Position numbers and translations under genes: made by a program. Under the pieces are notes generated by a model, which saw nothing but the letters and a program-made list of their open reading frames with translations, did not search any database and was not told the DNA's origin. From positions 1-13,458 of the forward strand of contig JAHIZQ010000169.1 in NCBI GenBank assembly GCA_018814505.1: DNA of 13,458 nucleotides, in the 5' to 3' direction. Shown one piece after another: positions 1 to 7,117 of the stretch. The stretch's first letter is position 1. Each line of letters opens with the position of its first letter. This DNA comes from Candidatus Omnitrophota bacterium (lineage in GTDB: Bacteria; Omnitrophota; Gorgyraeia; Tantalellales; Tantalellaceae).

Positions 1-48
1 AAATGATTGCCTAAAAACCTTTTTTTATCCTAAAATTTATTTTGTTTC

Positions 49-1872
49 TTACTTTTCCTGATCCGCAAACTGCATCTCGTAAAGTCTTTTATATAAAGCG
101 TTTTTGCTTAAAAGTTCTTTATGGGTTCCGCTAGCGGCTAGCCGGCCTTTATCTATAACGACTATTTTATCAGAATGTTTAATCGTGCTCAACCTATGTG
201 CTATTACAACAACTGTTCGCCCTTGCATTAGATTATTAATTGCGTCCTGAACAAGCTTTTCACTTTCTGTGTCTAATTGAGAAGTTGCTTCGTCAAATAT
301 TAAAATAGGTGGATTTTTATAAACAGCCCGAGCAATAGCTATTCTTTGGCGCTGTCCGCCCGATATCTTGAGACCCCTTTCTCCAATAACTGTGTTGTAC
401 CCTTCAGGGAAATCTTTAATAAACATGTGCGCGTTTGCGGCTTTTGCCACACGCACAAGCTGATCTTCGTCAATTTCTTCATGACCGTAACTTATATTTG
501 CCCGTACTGTATCGTTGAAAAGAAGTGTTTCCTGTGTGACAAATCCTATTTTTTCACGCAAAGATTTAATTTCAAGGTCTTTTAAATTTTTACCGTCAAG
601 CTTAATTTCACCAGAATCAGGATCATAAAACCTCGGTATAAGGTTTACTAGAGTGCTTTTCCCACCTCCAGAGGGTCCGACCAAAGCAATAATCTTGCCT
701 TTTTCAATTGTAAGGTTAATGCCATTTAACACGTTTTCTTTCTCTTTATTATACGCGAAAGACACGTTTTCAAATACAATGTTATCCTTAAAAGATTCAA
801 ACAAAATAGGTTTTTCTTTTTCCTGTATTGTGACCGGTTCATCCCACAGGTTAAATATCCGTTCCGCCGCCGCAAGCGCCTGCTGATTGATTCCATACAC
901 GTTACTTAACTTTTTAACGGGTTTCATCATTGAAAAAATTGCCGCGATAAACGTGGAAAAAACGCCCACGGACAGCATCCCGCTAACTATGTCTTTGCCT
1001 GCCATCCAAAGAATTACGGCAACGCATGCAATCCCCATACATTCTGTCATCGGACTTACTATTTTCATCCTCTTAACTGATTTCATGTTTAGCCTATAAA
1101 AACTATGATTATGCTCTTTAAATCGTTTCCATTCATAATCCTGCATGCAGAATGATTTTACTAGTTTAATCCCTGCGATCGTTTCCAAAAGCATATTATT
1201 AATGTCGCCCACTTTTTCCTGTGACGATTTACTGATTTTGCGAAGTCTCTTACCAATTTTAACAACCGGATACAATATCATGGGAAACAATATAAGACTT
1301 ACGAAGATAAGATTCCATGAAACGCCTAAGTATATTGCCCCCGCCAATATGGCCGTATAGCATATAATTTGTATAGGCTGATAGAACGTATCGGCCAACC
1401 CGCTACTTATGGCATCTCGGATAACATCAGCATCATAGGTAATTCGCGACATTAACTGCCCGGTTGGATTTCGGCTATAAAAATCCATGGAAAGCTCCTG
1501 TAATTTCTTGTAAGTCGAGTTTTTTACGTCGCGTATAACTCTTTGGCTGACATCTGTCATCAAATAGTTTTGAAAAAATTCAAAAATACCTTTGAGCGAG
1601 AACATTATAACAAGCAAAATAGTTAACGCATTCAGAAGCTTTAAAGGGGACATTTCATTTATTGTAACTACAATATTCGTAAGCACTTGCGGGGCATAAA
1701 CATTTGCCGGAATTATAATTTGCTTGCCGGTTATAACTTTGTCTACCAAAGGTATAATAAGCCCTAGCGGTGAAGCGCTAAAAAGCGTAGTTAGTATCAT
1801 ACAGACAACCGCCATTATAAAAACACGACTATGCGGCAGTATAAGTTTAATAAATCTGATGTATCTTTTCAT
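49..1872 (-). CDS. msbA: MsbA-type lipid A exporter, ABC transporter permease/ATPase
   Basis: This is a half-size ABC exporter (607 aa) with a fused transmembrane domain and nucleotide-binding domain, expected to work as an inner-membrane homodimer. Residues 1 to about 325 hold six hydrophobic spans (first near 13-40). The ATPase follows, with Walker A GPSGGGKST at 399-407, signature ISGGQ at 503-507 (Ile for the usual Leu), Walker B ILIFDEATSQLD ending at 534, and switch His559 in IAHRLST. Length and architecture match MsbA, which flips lipid A-core to the periplasmic leaflet. The lpxB/lpxI neighbourhood supports that role over a drug exporter, but sequence alone cannot separate the two. The start is ATG with a weak GGGA upstream and a good promoter 50-78 nt away. 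I see no terminator in the 48 nt after the stop. Confidence 0.88.
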   Translation of the reverse strand: MKRYIRFIKLILPHSRVFIMAVVCMILTTLFSASPLGLIIPLVDKVITGKQIIIPANVYAPQVLTNIVVTINEMSPLKLLNALTILLVIMFSLKGIFEFFQNYLMTDVSQRVIRDVKNSTYKKLQELSMDFYSRNPTGQLMSRITYDADVIRDAISSGLADTFYQPIQIICYTAILAGAIYLGVSWNLIFVSLILFPMILYPVVKIGKRLRKISKSSQEKVGDINNMLLETIAGIKLVKSFCMQDYEWKRFKEHNHSFYRLNMKSVKRMKIVSPMTECMGIACVAVILWMAGKDIVSGMLSVGVFSTFIAAIFSMMKPVKKLSNVYGINQQALAAAERIFNLWDEPVTIQEKEKPILFESFKDNIVFENVSFAYNKEKENVLNGINLTIEKGKIIALVGPSGGGKSTLVNLIPRFYDPDSGEIKLDGKNLKDLEIKSLREKIGFVTQETLLFNDTVRANISYGHEEIDEDQLVRVAKAANAHMFIKDFPEGYNTVIGERGLKISGGQRQRIAIARAVYKNPPILIFDEATSQLDTESEKLVQDAINNLMQGRTVVVIAHRLSTIKHSDKIVVIDKGRLAASGTHKELLSKNALYKRLYEMQFADQEK

Positions 1873-1921
1873 AATTGTCCCAGCTTTAAATAATACCTAT
1901 GATCGGTTGAAATATTGGTCA

Positions 1922-1950
1922 ATTCTAGCATAGATACTCCCGGTTGTCGA
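1922..1950 (-). promoter_or_regulatory. Predicted sigma-70 promoter for msbA
   Basis: On the minus strand the -35 box TCGACA (1945-1950) and -10 box TAGAAT (1922-1927) are separated by exactly 17 nt. A TGC precedes the -10, giving an extended -10. Each box differs from consensus at one base. The predicted transcript starts near 1915 and has a leader of about 43 nt before the msbA ATG. This is inferred from sequence only. Confidence 0.6.
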
Positions 1951-2100
1951 GCGATTTGCCGGAATCATTTAGCAAATTGGATTAGGGAAATCCCCCCTAA
2001 AAAAAAGTGGAGCGGGGAAGCGTTTCGAATAAAACTTCGTCCAACGATATCTTTAAAACAAGGCATAGAAAGTACGCCAAAAAGTCGGCCACCATAAGAC

Positions 2101-2129
2101 TTGCTCTCGGCATACAATAGTGATATAAT
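2101..2129 (+). promoter_or_regulatory. Predicted sigma-70 promoter for the gfo-lpxB pair
   Basis: The -35 box TTGCTC (2101-2106) and a perfect -10 box TATAAT (2124-2129) are 17 nt apart, with TGA just before the -10 (extended -10). The predicted start is near 2136, about 52 nt before the chosen ATG. A promoter inside the first codons of the longer open frame that begins at 2101 argues that this longer start is not used. Confidence 0.65.
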
Positions 2130-2187
2130 CTCTCGGAAGGTTGACGAGATCCACATTTTTAACCGCCTTCGGACTGGAGAATTATTT

Positions 2188-3120
2188 ATGGATAAACTAC
2201 GTGTAGCTGTAATAGGCGCTGGACATCTTGGAACTTTTCACACCAAAGTTTATGCTTCCTTAGCTCATAAGTCAAATATATTTTTGGTTGGTGTTTGCGA
2301 TATCCGGAAAAACGTGGCAAAAGAAGTTGCGCGTAAATATAACACCGATTATTTTACCGATTATCACGAACTTCTTGATAAAGTTGATGCTGTCAGTATT
2401 GTAGTCCCGACCAACACGCATTACATTGTGGCAAAAGATTTTTTGACTGCAGGCATTGACGTCTTGATTGAAAAACCCCTAACTAAAACGCTAGAAGAAG
2501 CCGAAGAGTTAGTCGCGCTTGCTAAAAGAAAAAAACTCATAATGCAAGTTGGTCACATCGAACGGTTCAACTCCGCGATAAGAGCAGTGGAACCTTTACT
2601 TGTTAAACCCAAATTCATTGAATGCCAAAGGCTCGGTTCCATTAAAAGAAAAAAACGCGTCAAAGATGTCGGAGTTGTACTGGATCTTATGATACACGAT
2701 CTCGATATAATACTGGGTCTGGTAAATTCTAAAGTCAAAAAAATAGAAGCTGTCGGAATCAGCACTGTTTCTGATCACGAAGACCTGGCAAATGTCCGGC
2801 TTACGTTTCAAAACAACATAATAGCCGACATAACAGCGAGCCGTATCACGCAAGAAGAGACGCGAAAAATTAGAATTTTTCAAGAAGAGTCTTATATCCT
2901 TTTAGATTTTATGCATCAAGAGGCGTTTCTTTTCAACCGCGACGGCATTAAAGTTCACAAAGAAAAAATTCGGATTAAAAAGAAAGAACCTTTAAAAGTT
3001 GAGCTAAAAGCGTTTATTAATTCCGTGCGTACACGAAAAAAACCCATTGTTTCCGGAGTTGAAGGAAAACAAGCGCTTGAAGTCGCGCTTGCAATATTAG
3101 AAAAAATCAACAGTAACTAA
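2188..3120 (+). CDS. Gfo/Idh/MocA family NAD(P)-dependent oxidoreductase, candidate GnnA
   Basis: This 310-aa protein has the standard two-domain layout of the Gfo/Idh/MocA family. An N-terminal Rossmann fold carries GAGHLGTFH (10-18). EKP (95-97) and GHIERFN (122-128) follow. The C-terminal domain has DLMIHDLDI (166-174), whose His170/Asp171 lie where the family has catalytic or substrate-contacting residues. The ATG at 2188 was chosen because GGAGA lies 7 nt upstream and the Rossmann strand starts at once; an in-frame TTG at 2101 lies in the promoter. It is 41 nt ahead of lpxB and likely co-transcribed. Related oxidoreductases occur beside lpxB in other Gram-negatives. In Acidithiobacillus ferrooxidans, GnnA oxidises the 3-hydroxyl of UDP-GlcNAc for 3-amino lipid A. 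That role is plausible here, but the partner aminotransferase GnnB is not in the window, so the substrate is unproven. Confidence 0.85.
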   Translation: MDKLRVAVIGAGHLGTFHTKVYASLAHKSNIFLVGVCDIRKNVAKEVARKYNTDYFTDYHELLDKVDAVSIVVPTNTHYIVAKDFLTAGIDVLIEKPLTKTLEEAEELVALAKRKKLIMQVGHIERFNSAIRAVEPLLVKPKFIECQRLGSIKRKKRVKDVGVVLDLMIHDLDIILGLVNSKVKKIEAVGISTVSDHEDLANVRLTFQNNIIADITASRITQEETRKIRIFQEESYILLDFMHQEAFLFNRDGIKVHKEKIRIKKKEPLKVELKAFINSVRTRKKPIVSGVEGKQALEVALAILEKINSN

Positions 3121-3161
3121 TTTCAATTCGATAAACAAAAACCTGACCAATAGTTTCACTT

Positions 3162-4310
3162 ATGAAACATAATATCCTTATTATTGCCGGCGAACCTTCC
3201 GGTGACATACGAGCCGGCGAATTATTAAAAGAATTCAAAAAGCTAATTCCCTATGCGATCTTTTGGGGCATTGGCGGCGACTCTATGAAAAAAGAGGGTG
3301 TTCATCTTGTAGAACACATAAAAAATCTTTCCATGGTAGGCGTTTGGGAAGTCATAAAAAACCTATCAAAGATCCGACTTCAATACAACAGTTTAACCTC
3401 CGCGATAAAGAAAAAAAAACCTTCTTTAGCGATACTAGTCGATTATCCGGGATTTAATCTACGCATAGCAAAATTCTTAAAAAAACAACAAATACCCGTT
3501 ATATATTACGTCATCCCCCAGGTGTGGGCATGGGGTACTAGCAGGGTAAAACAACTAAGAGAATATGTTGACAAATCACTTGTTTTATTTGATTTTGAAA
3601 AAAGTTTTTTATCTAAGCATCACGTAGATTGTGAGTTTGTGGGCCATCCTTTAGTTGATTCCGCGAAAAACGCTCTCTCTCAATTTCCTGAAACCCGTTC
3701 TTCAAAAAACACAATCGCGCTTCTACCGGGATCACGAAAACATGAAATCTCTACTTTATTCCCCATCATGCTGTCAGCGGCGGAACAGATAAAACTTAAA
3801 ATGAAGGCTGTTAAATTTGTTGTGGCAGAAAGTTCCAATATAGACCGTTCTATTTACGCGTCTTTCCTTTCAAAACATCCATCGCTTAATGTTTCACGTG
3901 TACTTGACGATACCTTTGCCGCGCTTAGCCAATCTGATTTCGCCATTGTAACTTCCGGCACGGCAACACTTGAAACAGCGCTCATGGAAAAACCCATGAT
4001 TATAATATATAAGGCCGCTTTCATAACATGCCTCGTCTACCACATTGTCAGAAAAATACCTTTTTTAGGACTTGTAAATATTATAGTGGGAAAAGAAATC
4101 GTTCCTGAAATGCTTCAGAAAAACGCAAACGCGGAAAAAATATCATTAAAAACTTTAGAAATCTTATCTAGCCCTTCTCGTATGCTTTCGATTAAGAATG
4201 ATTTGAAAAAAGTGAAATCCGCATTGGGCGAGGAAGGTTCAAGCCGAAGAGCCGCGCACGCAATAAATCGTTTTATTGAAGAAAACCATATTTTTACCCA
4301 AAAACCGTAA
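3162..4310 (+). CDS. lpxB: Lipid-A-disaccharide synthase
   Basis: LpxB joins UDP-2,3-diacylglucosamine to lipid X to form the lipid A disaccharide on the inner face of the inner membrane. The 382-aa length is normal for the GT19 family. Diagnostic motifs appear in order: AGEPSGD (9-15), LVDYPGFN ending at 99 (Asp94 matches the conserved catalytic Asp), PQVWAWG (119-125), GHPLVD (161-166), LLPGSR (187-192), and TSGTATLETAL in the C-terminal Rossmann half. The ATG follows the oxidoreductase stop by 41 nt and has no clear Shine-Dalgarno sequence. The gene ends 6 nt from the end of lpxI, which lies on the other strand, and there is no visible terminator between them. LpxI supplies the lipid X substrate, so the two neighbours are consecutive in the pathway although on opposite strands. 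Confidence 0.95.
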   Translation: MKHNILIIAGEPSGDIRAGELLKEFKKLIPYAIFWGIGGDSMKKEGVHLVEHIKNLSMVGVWEVIKNLSKIRLQYNSLTSAIKKKKPSLAILVDYPGFNLRIAKFLKKQQIPVIYYVIPQVWAWGTSRVKQLREYVDKSLVLFDFEKSFLSKHHVDCEFVGHPLVDSAKNALSQFPETRSSKNTIALLPGSRKHEISTLFPIMLSAAEQIKLKMKAVKFVVAESSNIDRSIYASFLSKHPSLNVSRVLDDTFAALSQSDFAIVTSGTATLETALMEKPMIIIYKAAFITCLVYHIVRKIPFLGLVNIIVGKEIVPEMLQKNANAEKISLKTLEILSSPSRMLSIKNDLKKVKSALGEEGSSRRAAHAINRFIEENHIFTQKP

Positions 4311-4316
4311 CGCGCC

Positions 4317-5114
4317 TTAAATTACCTGCAAAACAATACCGTTACCGTCAGCAATGTCTACCATTTCAGCTTTATCGATTAAAAACATTTTCGCGTGTTC
4401 AAGCGCTAAAGCGCTGAATTTATTTTCTACCAATTTTTTCATAGTATCCGGCCCCACAGTAGGAACATCCCATCGCGGATCCTGATTTGTCCGGCTTACT
4501 TTTACCATAACGCACCCACGACCAGCAATCTCGTTTGCCCGCTCTATAACGGCGTCTGTCCCTTCCATGGCTTCTACAGCTACAATTGTTTTGTCTTTAA
4601 CAATAACTGTTTGTCCGATATCCATATCCGCTAGTTGTTTGGCGGCACTATATCCAAACTCTATATCTTTCTTAATCGATTCTGAAGGAGAAACATGAGA
4701 TAGAACGCCTTTTTGCGGAATAAGGTGTTCCAAATACTTCGCTGGATCAATAACTTCTACCCCGATTTTACTGAGATGCCGCGTGACTTCGCGTAAAATA
4801 GAATAATCTTTCTTCGTCTTTAATTTGTCTAAAGAATTTTTTGCTTCCATTTCATATTCTTCTCTATATAAAACATTTTTGTTTACCTTGCCTAACATTG
4901 CCAAGTGACGCACTTTTTCTTTTACAAGTAAAAATGCAAATTTTGCATACTGCCCGATTCTAAGCCAGTAAACTTTATCAGCTTCTTTTTCTATATCGGA
5001 AAGCGCCATGCCCTGAAGAGCAAAAACAATTATTTTTTCTCCACGCGATTTTGCCCGCTTTACAAATTCTAGCGGAAGCTGTCCACCACCCGCGATTAAT
5101 CCTATTTTTTTCAT
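4317..5114 (-). CDS. lpxI: UDP-2,3-diacylglucosamine pyrophosphatase LpxI
   Basis: LpxI hydrolyses UDP-2,3-diacylglucosamine to lipid X (2,3-diacylglucosamine 1-phosphate) plus UMP, replacing LpxH in many bacteria. The 265-aa protein opens with GLIAGGGQLPLEF. It carries the family motifs GKVNKNVLY, HVSPSESIKKDIEFGY, VEAMEGTDAVIERA and, near the C-terminus, NQDPRWDVPTVGPDT. The start is uncertain. ATG 5114 puts the protein start right at the conserved first strand. ATG 5126 adds four residues and lies close behind the GAGAGG at about 5130-5135. An open frame reaching 5219 overlaps fabZ and its extra residues have no family support. It follows fabZ by 19 nt and is the last gene of the long minus-strand run. 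No LpxH-type gene is in the window. Confidence 0.92.
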   Translation of the reverse strand: MKKIGLIAGGGQLPLEFVKRAKSRGEKIIVFALQGMALSDIEKEADKVYWLRIGQYAKFAFLLVKEKVRHLAMLGKVNKNVLYREEYEMEAKNSLDKLKTKKDYSILREVTRHLSKIGVEVIDPAKYLEHLIPQKGVLSHVSPSESIKKDIEFGYSAAKQLADMDIGQTVIVKDKTIVAVEAMEGTDAVIERANEIAGRGCVMVKVSRTNQDPRWDVPTVGPDTMKKLVENKFSALALEHAKMFLIDKAEMVDIADGNGIVLQVI

Positions 5115-5133
5115 ATCATCAACCATTAACCTC

Positions 5134-5580
5134 TCACTGTTTATCAAAAATACTAAACATAAGGTCCGCTTCGCATACGACTTTTCCTTCCACGCTAGCT
5201 TCGCCATGCGTTTGCACAATCTTGCCTCTCACTACTTTTACAATTGAAACAAACAAATGTAATTGATCCCCTGGAACTACCGGCTTACGAAATTTCGCGT
5301 TGTTTATTGTCATAAAAAACGCTAATTTTTCTTTTTCTGATTCTTCCATTAAAGCAAGAATCCCGCCGGTTTGGGCAAGAGCTTCAATCATAAGAACCCC
5401 TGGCATAATAGGTTCTTCGGGAAAATGTCCCTGAAAAAACAATTCATTCATAGTTACATTTTTTATGGCTTTTATCCATTCAGCTTCTTTGTAATCTATT
5501 ACTTTGTCTACTAAAAGAAACGGATACCGGTGTGGAATCTTTTTCATGATCTCTTTAATGTTAAGTGTTTTGTCTGCCAC
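5134..5580 (-). CDS. fabZ: 3-hydroxyacyl-[acyl-carrier-protein] dehydratase
   Basis: FabZ removes water from 3-hydroxyacyl-ACP in type II fatty acid synthesis. It competes with lipid A acyltransferases for 3-hydroxyacyl-ACP, which explains its usual place among lpx genes. The 148-aa hot-dog fold protein has PHRYPFLLVD (16-25) and GHFPEEPIMPGV (51-62). The catalytic pair is His52 and Glu66, the latter within the helix MIEALAQ. A perfect AGGAGG (5583-5588 region, minus strand) sits just before the ATG and fixes the start. lpxC ends only 13 nt upstream. This order recalls Bacteroidetes and relatives, where LpxC and FabZ are fused; here they are separate genes with a stop codon and ribosome binding site between them. 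Confidence 0.95.
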   Translation of the reverse strand: MADKTLNIKEIMKKIPHRYPFLLVDKVIDYKEAEWIKAIKNVTMNELFFQGHFPEEPIMPGVLMIEALAQTGGILALMEESEKEKLAFFMTINNAKFRKPVVPGDQLHLFVSIVKVVRGKIVQTHGEASVEGKVVCEADLMFSIFDKQ

Positions 5581-5593
5581 ATATCCTCCTTTT

Positions 5594-6433
5594 TTAATTA
5601 TTGTTACATATATATTTTTGGTATATTTTTTTTAACATCGCGGAATTTGTTTTGTGCCCAGATTTTCTTGCTACAATCCGCCCGATAATGGGTTTTCCGA
5701 GCATATAGAAATCTCCTACCAAATCAAGAATCTTATGCCGAACAGGTTCATTTTTAAATCTCAATTTAGTTTTTACCGGTCCTGTCTCGTCTATTACTAA
5801 AGTATTTTCAAAATTTGCTCCCTGCCCTAATCCGGCTTTTAAAAGAGCTGTCGCTTCTTCTTTTAAACAAAATGTCCGCGCTGAGGCTATCTCAGTTTCA
5901 AACAACCTACTGTTTAATTCAATTTTAAAAGTTTCACGCTCAATAGACTTTATACCATAATCTATATAATAAGACACGCTTGCAAATTCATCCGGAAAAA
6001 TAGACAGAGAAACATCCCCGTCTTTTACTTCTTCCTTTTCTGTAATTTTTATAAATTCTCTTTCGCCATTTTGCTTTTGAACCCCCGCGCTTCTTAATAG
6101 TTTTATAAATTCTATCGCACTCCCATCTAATCCGGGAAGTTCCGCACCGTCGATTTCCACCATAATATTATCAATTTCCATCGCCCACAATGCCGCCAGA
6201 AAATGTTCAATTGTCTGTATACTGGCGGCACCTAAAGAAATTGTGCTTCTTCTTTCGCCTGAAGAAAAAAGACCATCTGAAAGACAAAGTTCGGGGCTAT
6301 TTTTCAAATCTCTTCTTTTGAAAATTATCCCATCTTTTTCTTTTGCGGGTTTACAAGTAACACGTGTTTTCACGCCCGTTTGAAGCGCTGTACCGGAAAA
6401 CGATATTTCTTTAGAAATGGTCATTTTTTTCAT
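5594..6433 (-). CDS. lpxC: UDP-3-O-acyl-N-acetylglucosamine deacetylase
   Basis: LpxC is the zinc amidase for the committed step of lipid A synthesis, acting on UDP-3-O-acyl-GlcNAc in the cytoplasm. The 279-aa protein keeps the zinc ligands His77 (in TIEHFLAAL), His233 and Asp237 (in RHKILDLVGD). The general base Glu76, His260 of SGHKTN, LDGSA (102-106) and ARTF (185-188) are also present. One position is odd: the N-terminal motif normally read as G-x-G-L-H-T-G is GTALQTG (14-20) here, with Gln18 in place of the conserved His. In E. coli that His is changed to Tyr in the low-activity envA1 allele. The remaining active site argues that the gene is functional. The start could be M1 (6433) or M4 (6424). 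An 89-nt gap with a hairpin separates it from skp. Confidence 0.94.
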   Translation of the reverse strand: MKKMTISKEISFSGTALQTGVKTRVTCKPAKEKDGIIFKRRDLKNSPELCLSDGLFSSGERRSTISLGAASIQTIEHFLAALWAMEIDNIMVEIDGAELPGLDGSAIEFIKLLRSAGVQKQNGEREFIKITEKEEVKDGDVSLSIFPDEFASVSYYIDYGIKSIERETFKIELNSRLFETEIASARTFCLKEEATALLKAGLGQGANFENTLVIDETGPVKTKLRFKNEPVRHKILDLVGDFYMLGKPIIGRIVARKSGHKTNSAMLKKIYQKYICNNN

Positions 6434-6455
6434 ATATCTCTTTTGTCCCTACACA

Positions 6456-6491
6456 TAAAGACCAACATTCTTTGTAGAATATTGGTCTTTA
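6456..6491 (-). repeat. Long inverted repeat (hairpin) between skp and lpxC
   Basis: Arms 6456-6471 and 6476-6491 pair over 16 bp around a 4-nt loop. There is a single imperfect position, which becomes a U-G wobble in minus-strand RNA but a C-A mismatch in plus-strand RNA. This suggests the structure is read in the direction of skp and lpxC. The minus-strand 3' side ends in UCUUUAUGU, too poor in U for a strong intrinsic terminator. It could be a partial terminator, an RNA-processing site or a stabiliser of the upstream mRNA. Confidence 0.6.
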
Positions 6492-6522
6492 CATTATTTT
6501 TCAAAATACTCTTTTTGGTTTG

Positions 6523-7041
6523 TTAGTCTTTTTTCTTGTTTAGTTTTTTTATTACCGTTTCTGTAAGTTCAAATTTATTATCCGCGTACATAATATTGCG
6601 CGAATCAAAAATATATTCATATTCGCCTTTTTTTCCAAGATCTTCAACTACTTTTTGTATATCTTCGACTACTTCTTTAAACATATCATTCTTTTTATTC
6701 AAAATATCTTGTCTAGCTTTTCTATCAAAATCCTGAAGTAATGCCAATCCCTTATCAATTTCCGCTTCTTTTTTTTCCTTCGCACTGCCGGTTAAAAGTT
6801 CGGATTCTTCTCTTAATTTTGTAACCTTGTCTACCATTTCTTCCCGTTTAGCTTGCGTGTCTTCGGTTAAATCGCCAAGATTATCTTCCATTTTCTTGGT
6901 TTTATCGTATTCGTAAAACGCTTTTCTTAAATCAACATATCCTATTTTTCCGGACTGGGAATAACTAGGCATGGCCATAAATGAAAATAACATCAACCCC
7001 ATCACGAAACTTAAACACGCTTTTTTGCACAATCTTATCAT
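6523..7041 (-). CDS. skp: Periplasmic chaperone of the Skp/OmpH family
   Basis: This 172-aa protein has an N-terminal signal peptide: positives MIRLCKK, a hydrophobic core to about residue 24, and likely cleavage near SYSQS. It then starts the mature chain with the typical strand KIGYVDLRKAF. The middle, about 50-130, is a charged Lys/Glu-rich helical stretch that would form the coiled-coil tentacles of a Skp trimer. The C-terminal part closes the body domain with EYIFDSRNIMYAD and a helix rich in Lys. Skp binds unfolded outer-membrane proteins in the periplasm and hands them to BamA, which is encoded directly upstream. AGAGGAG lies 5 nt before the ATG and fixes the start. Overall sequence conservation is low in this family, so the call rests on architecture, ends and position. 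Confidence 0.85.
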   Translation of the reverse strand: MIRLCKKACLSFVMGLMLFSFMAMPSYSQSGKIGYVDLRKAFYEYDKTKKMEDNLGDLTEDTQAKREEMVDKVTKLREESELLTGSAKEKKEAEIDKGLALLQDFDRKARQDILNKKNDMFKEVVEDIQKVVEDLGKKGEYEYIFDSRNIMYADNKFELTETVIKKLNKKKD

Positions 7042-7117
7042 GATTTTCTCCTCTTTAATTTAATGCGTTTTCATTTGTACCATACAAAACACATCGCGCC
7101 TTTTTATGCCTATAATC

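Larger units (their letters stand above)
1873..2187. other. Divergent intergenic region between msbA and the oxidoreductase gene
   Basis: This 315-nt gap separates two divergently transcribed genes. It holds one predicted promoter for each direction, 1922-1950 on the minus strand and 2101-2129 on the plus strand. Between them is a small inverted repeat, TTAGGG (1982-1987) and CCCTAA (1995-2000), followed on the plus strand by a run of A. The short open frames here have no recognisable product or ribosome binding site. I see no RNA gene or mobile-element end. Confidence 0.6.

Noticed and set aside
1..48. Possible terminator after msbA
   Set aside because: The T and A runs are direct, not inverted, repeats; no stem forms before the window edge.
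1982..2008. TTAGGG/CCCTAA hairpin with a run of A, possible terminator in the msbA-gfo gap
   Set aside because: A-tract is on the 3' side of the plus strand, which gives U before, not after, the stem in the minus transcript. It is also upstream of both genes, so it has nothing to terminate.
1915..2156. Short open frames on both strands between msbA and gfo
   Set aside because: They overlap the predicted promoters, have no ribosome binding site and no recognisable protein features.
5115..5219. N-terminal extension of LpxI reaching into fabZ
   Set aside because: The extra residues are the fabZ 3' end in another frame and have no counterpart in LpxI proteins; family start is at or near 5114.
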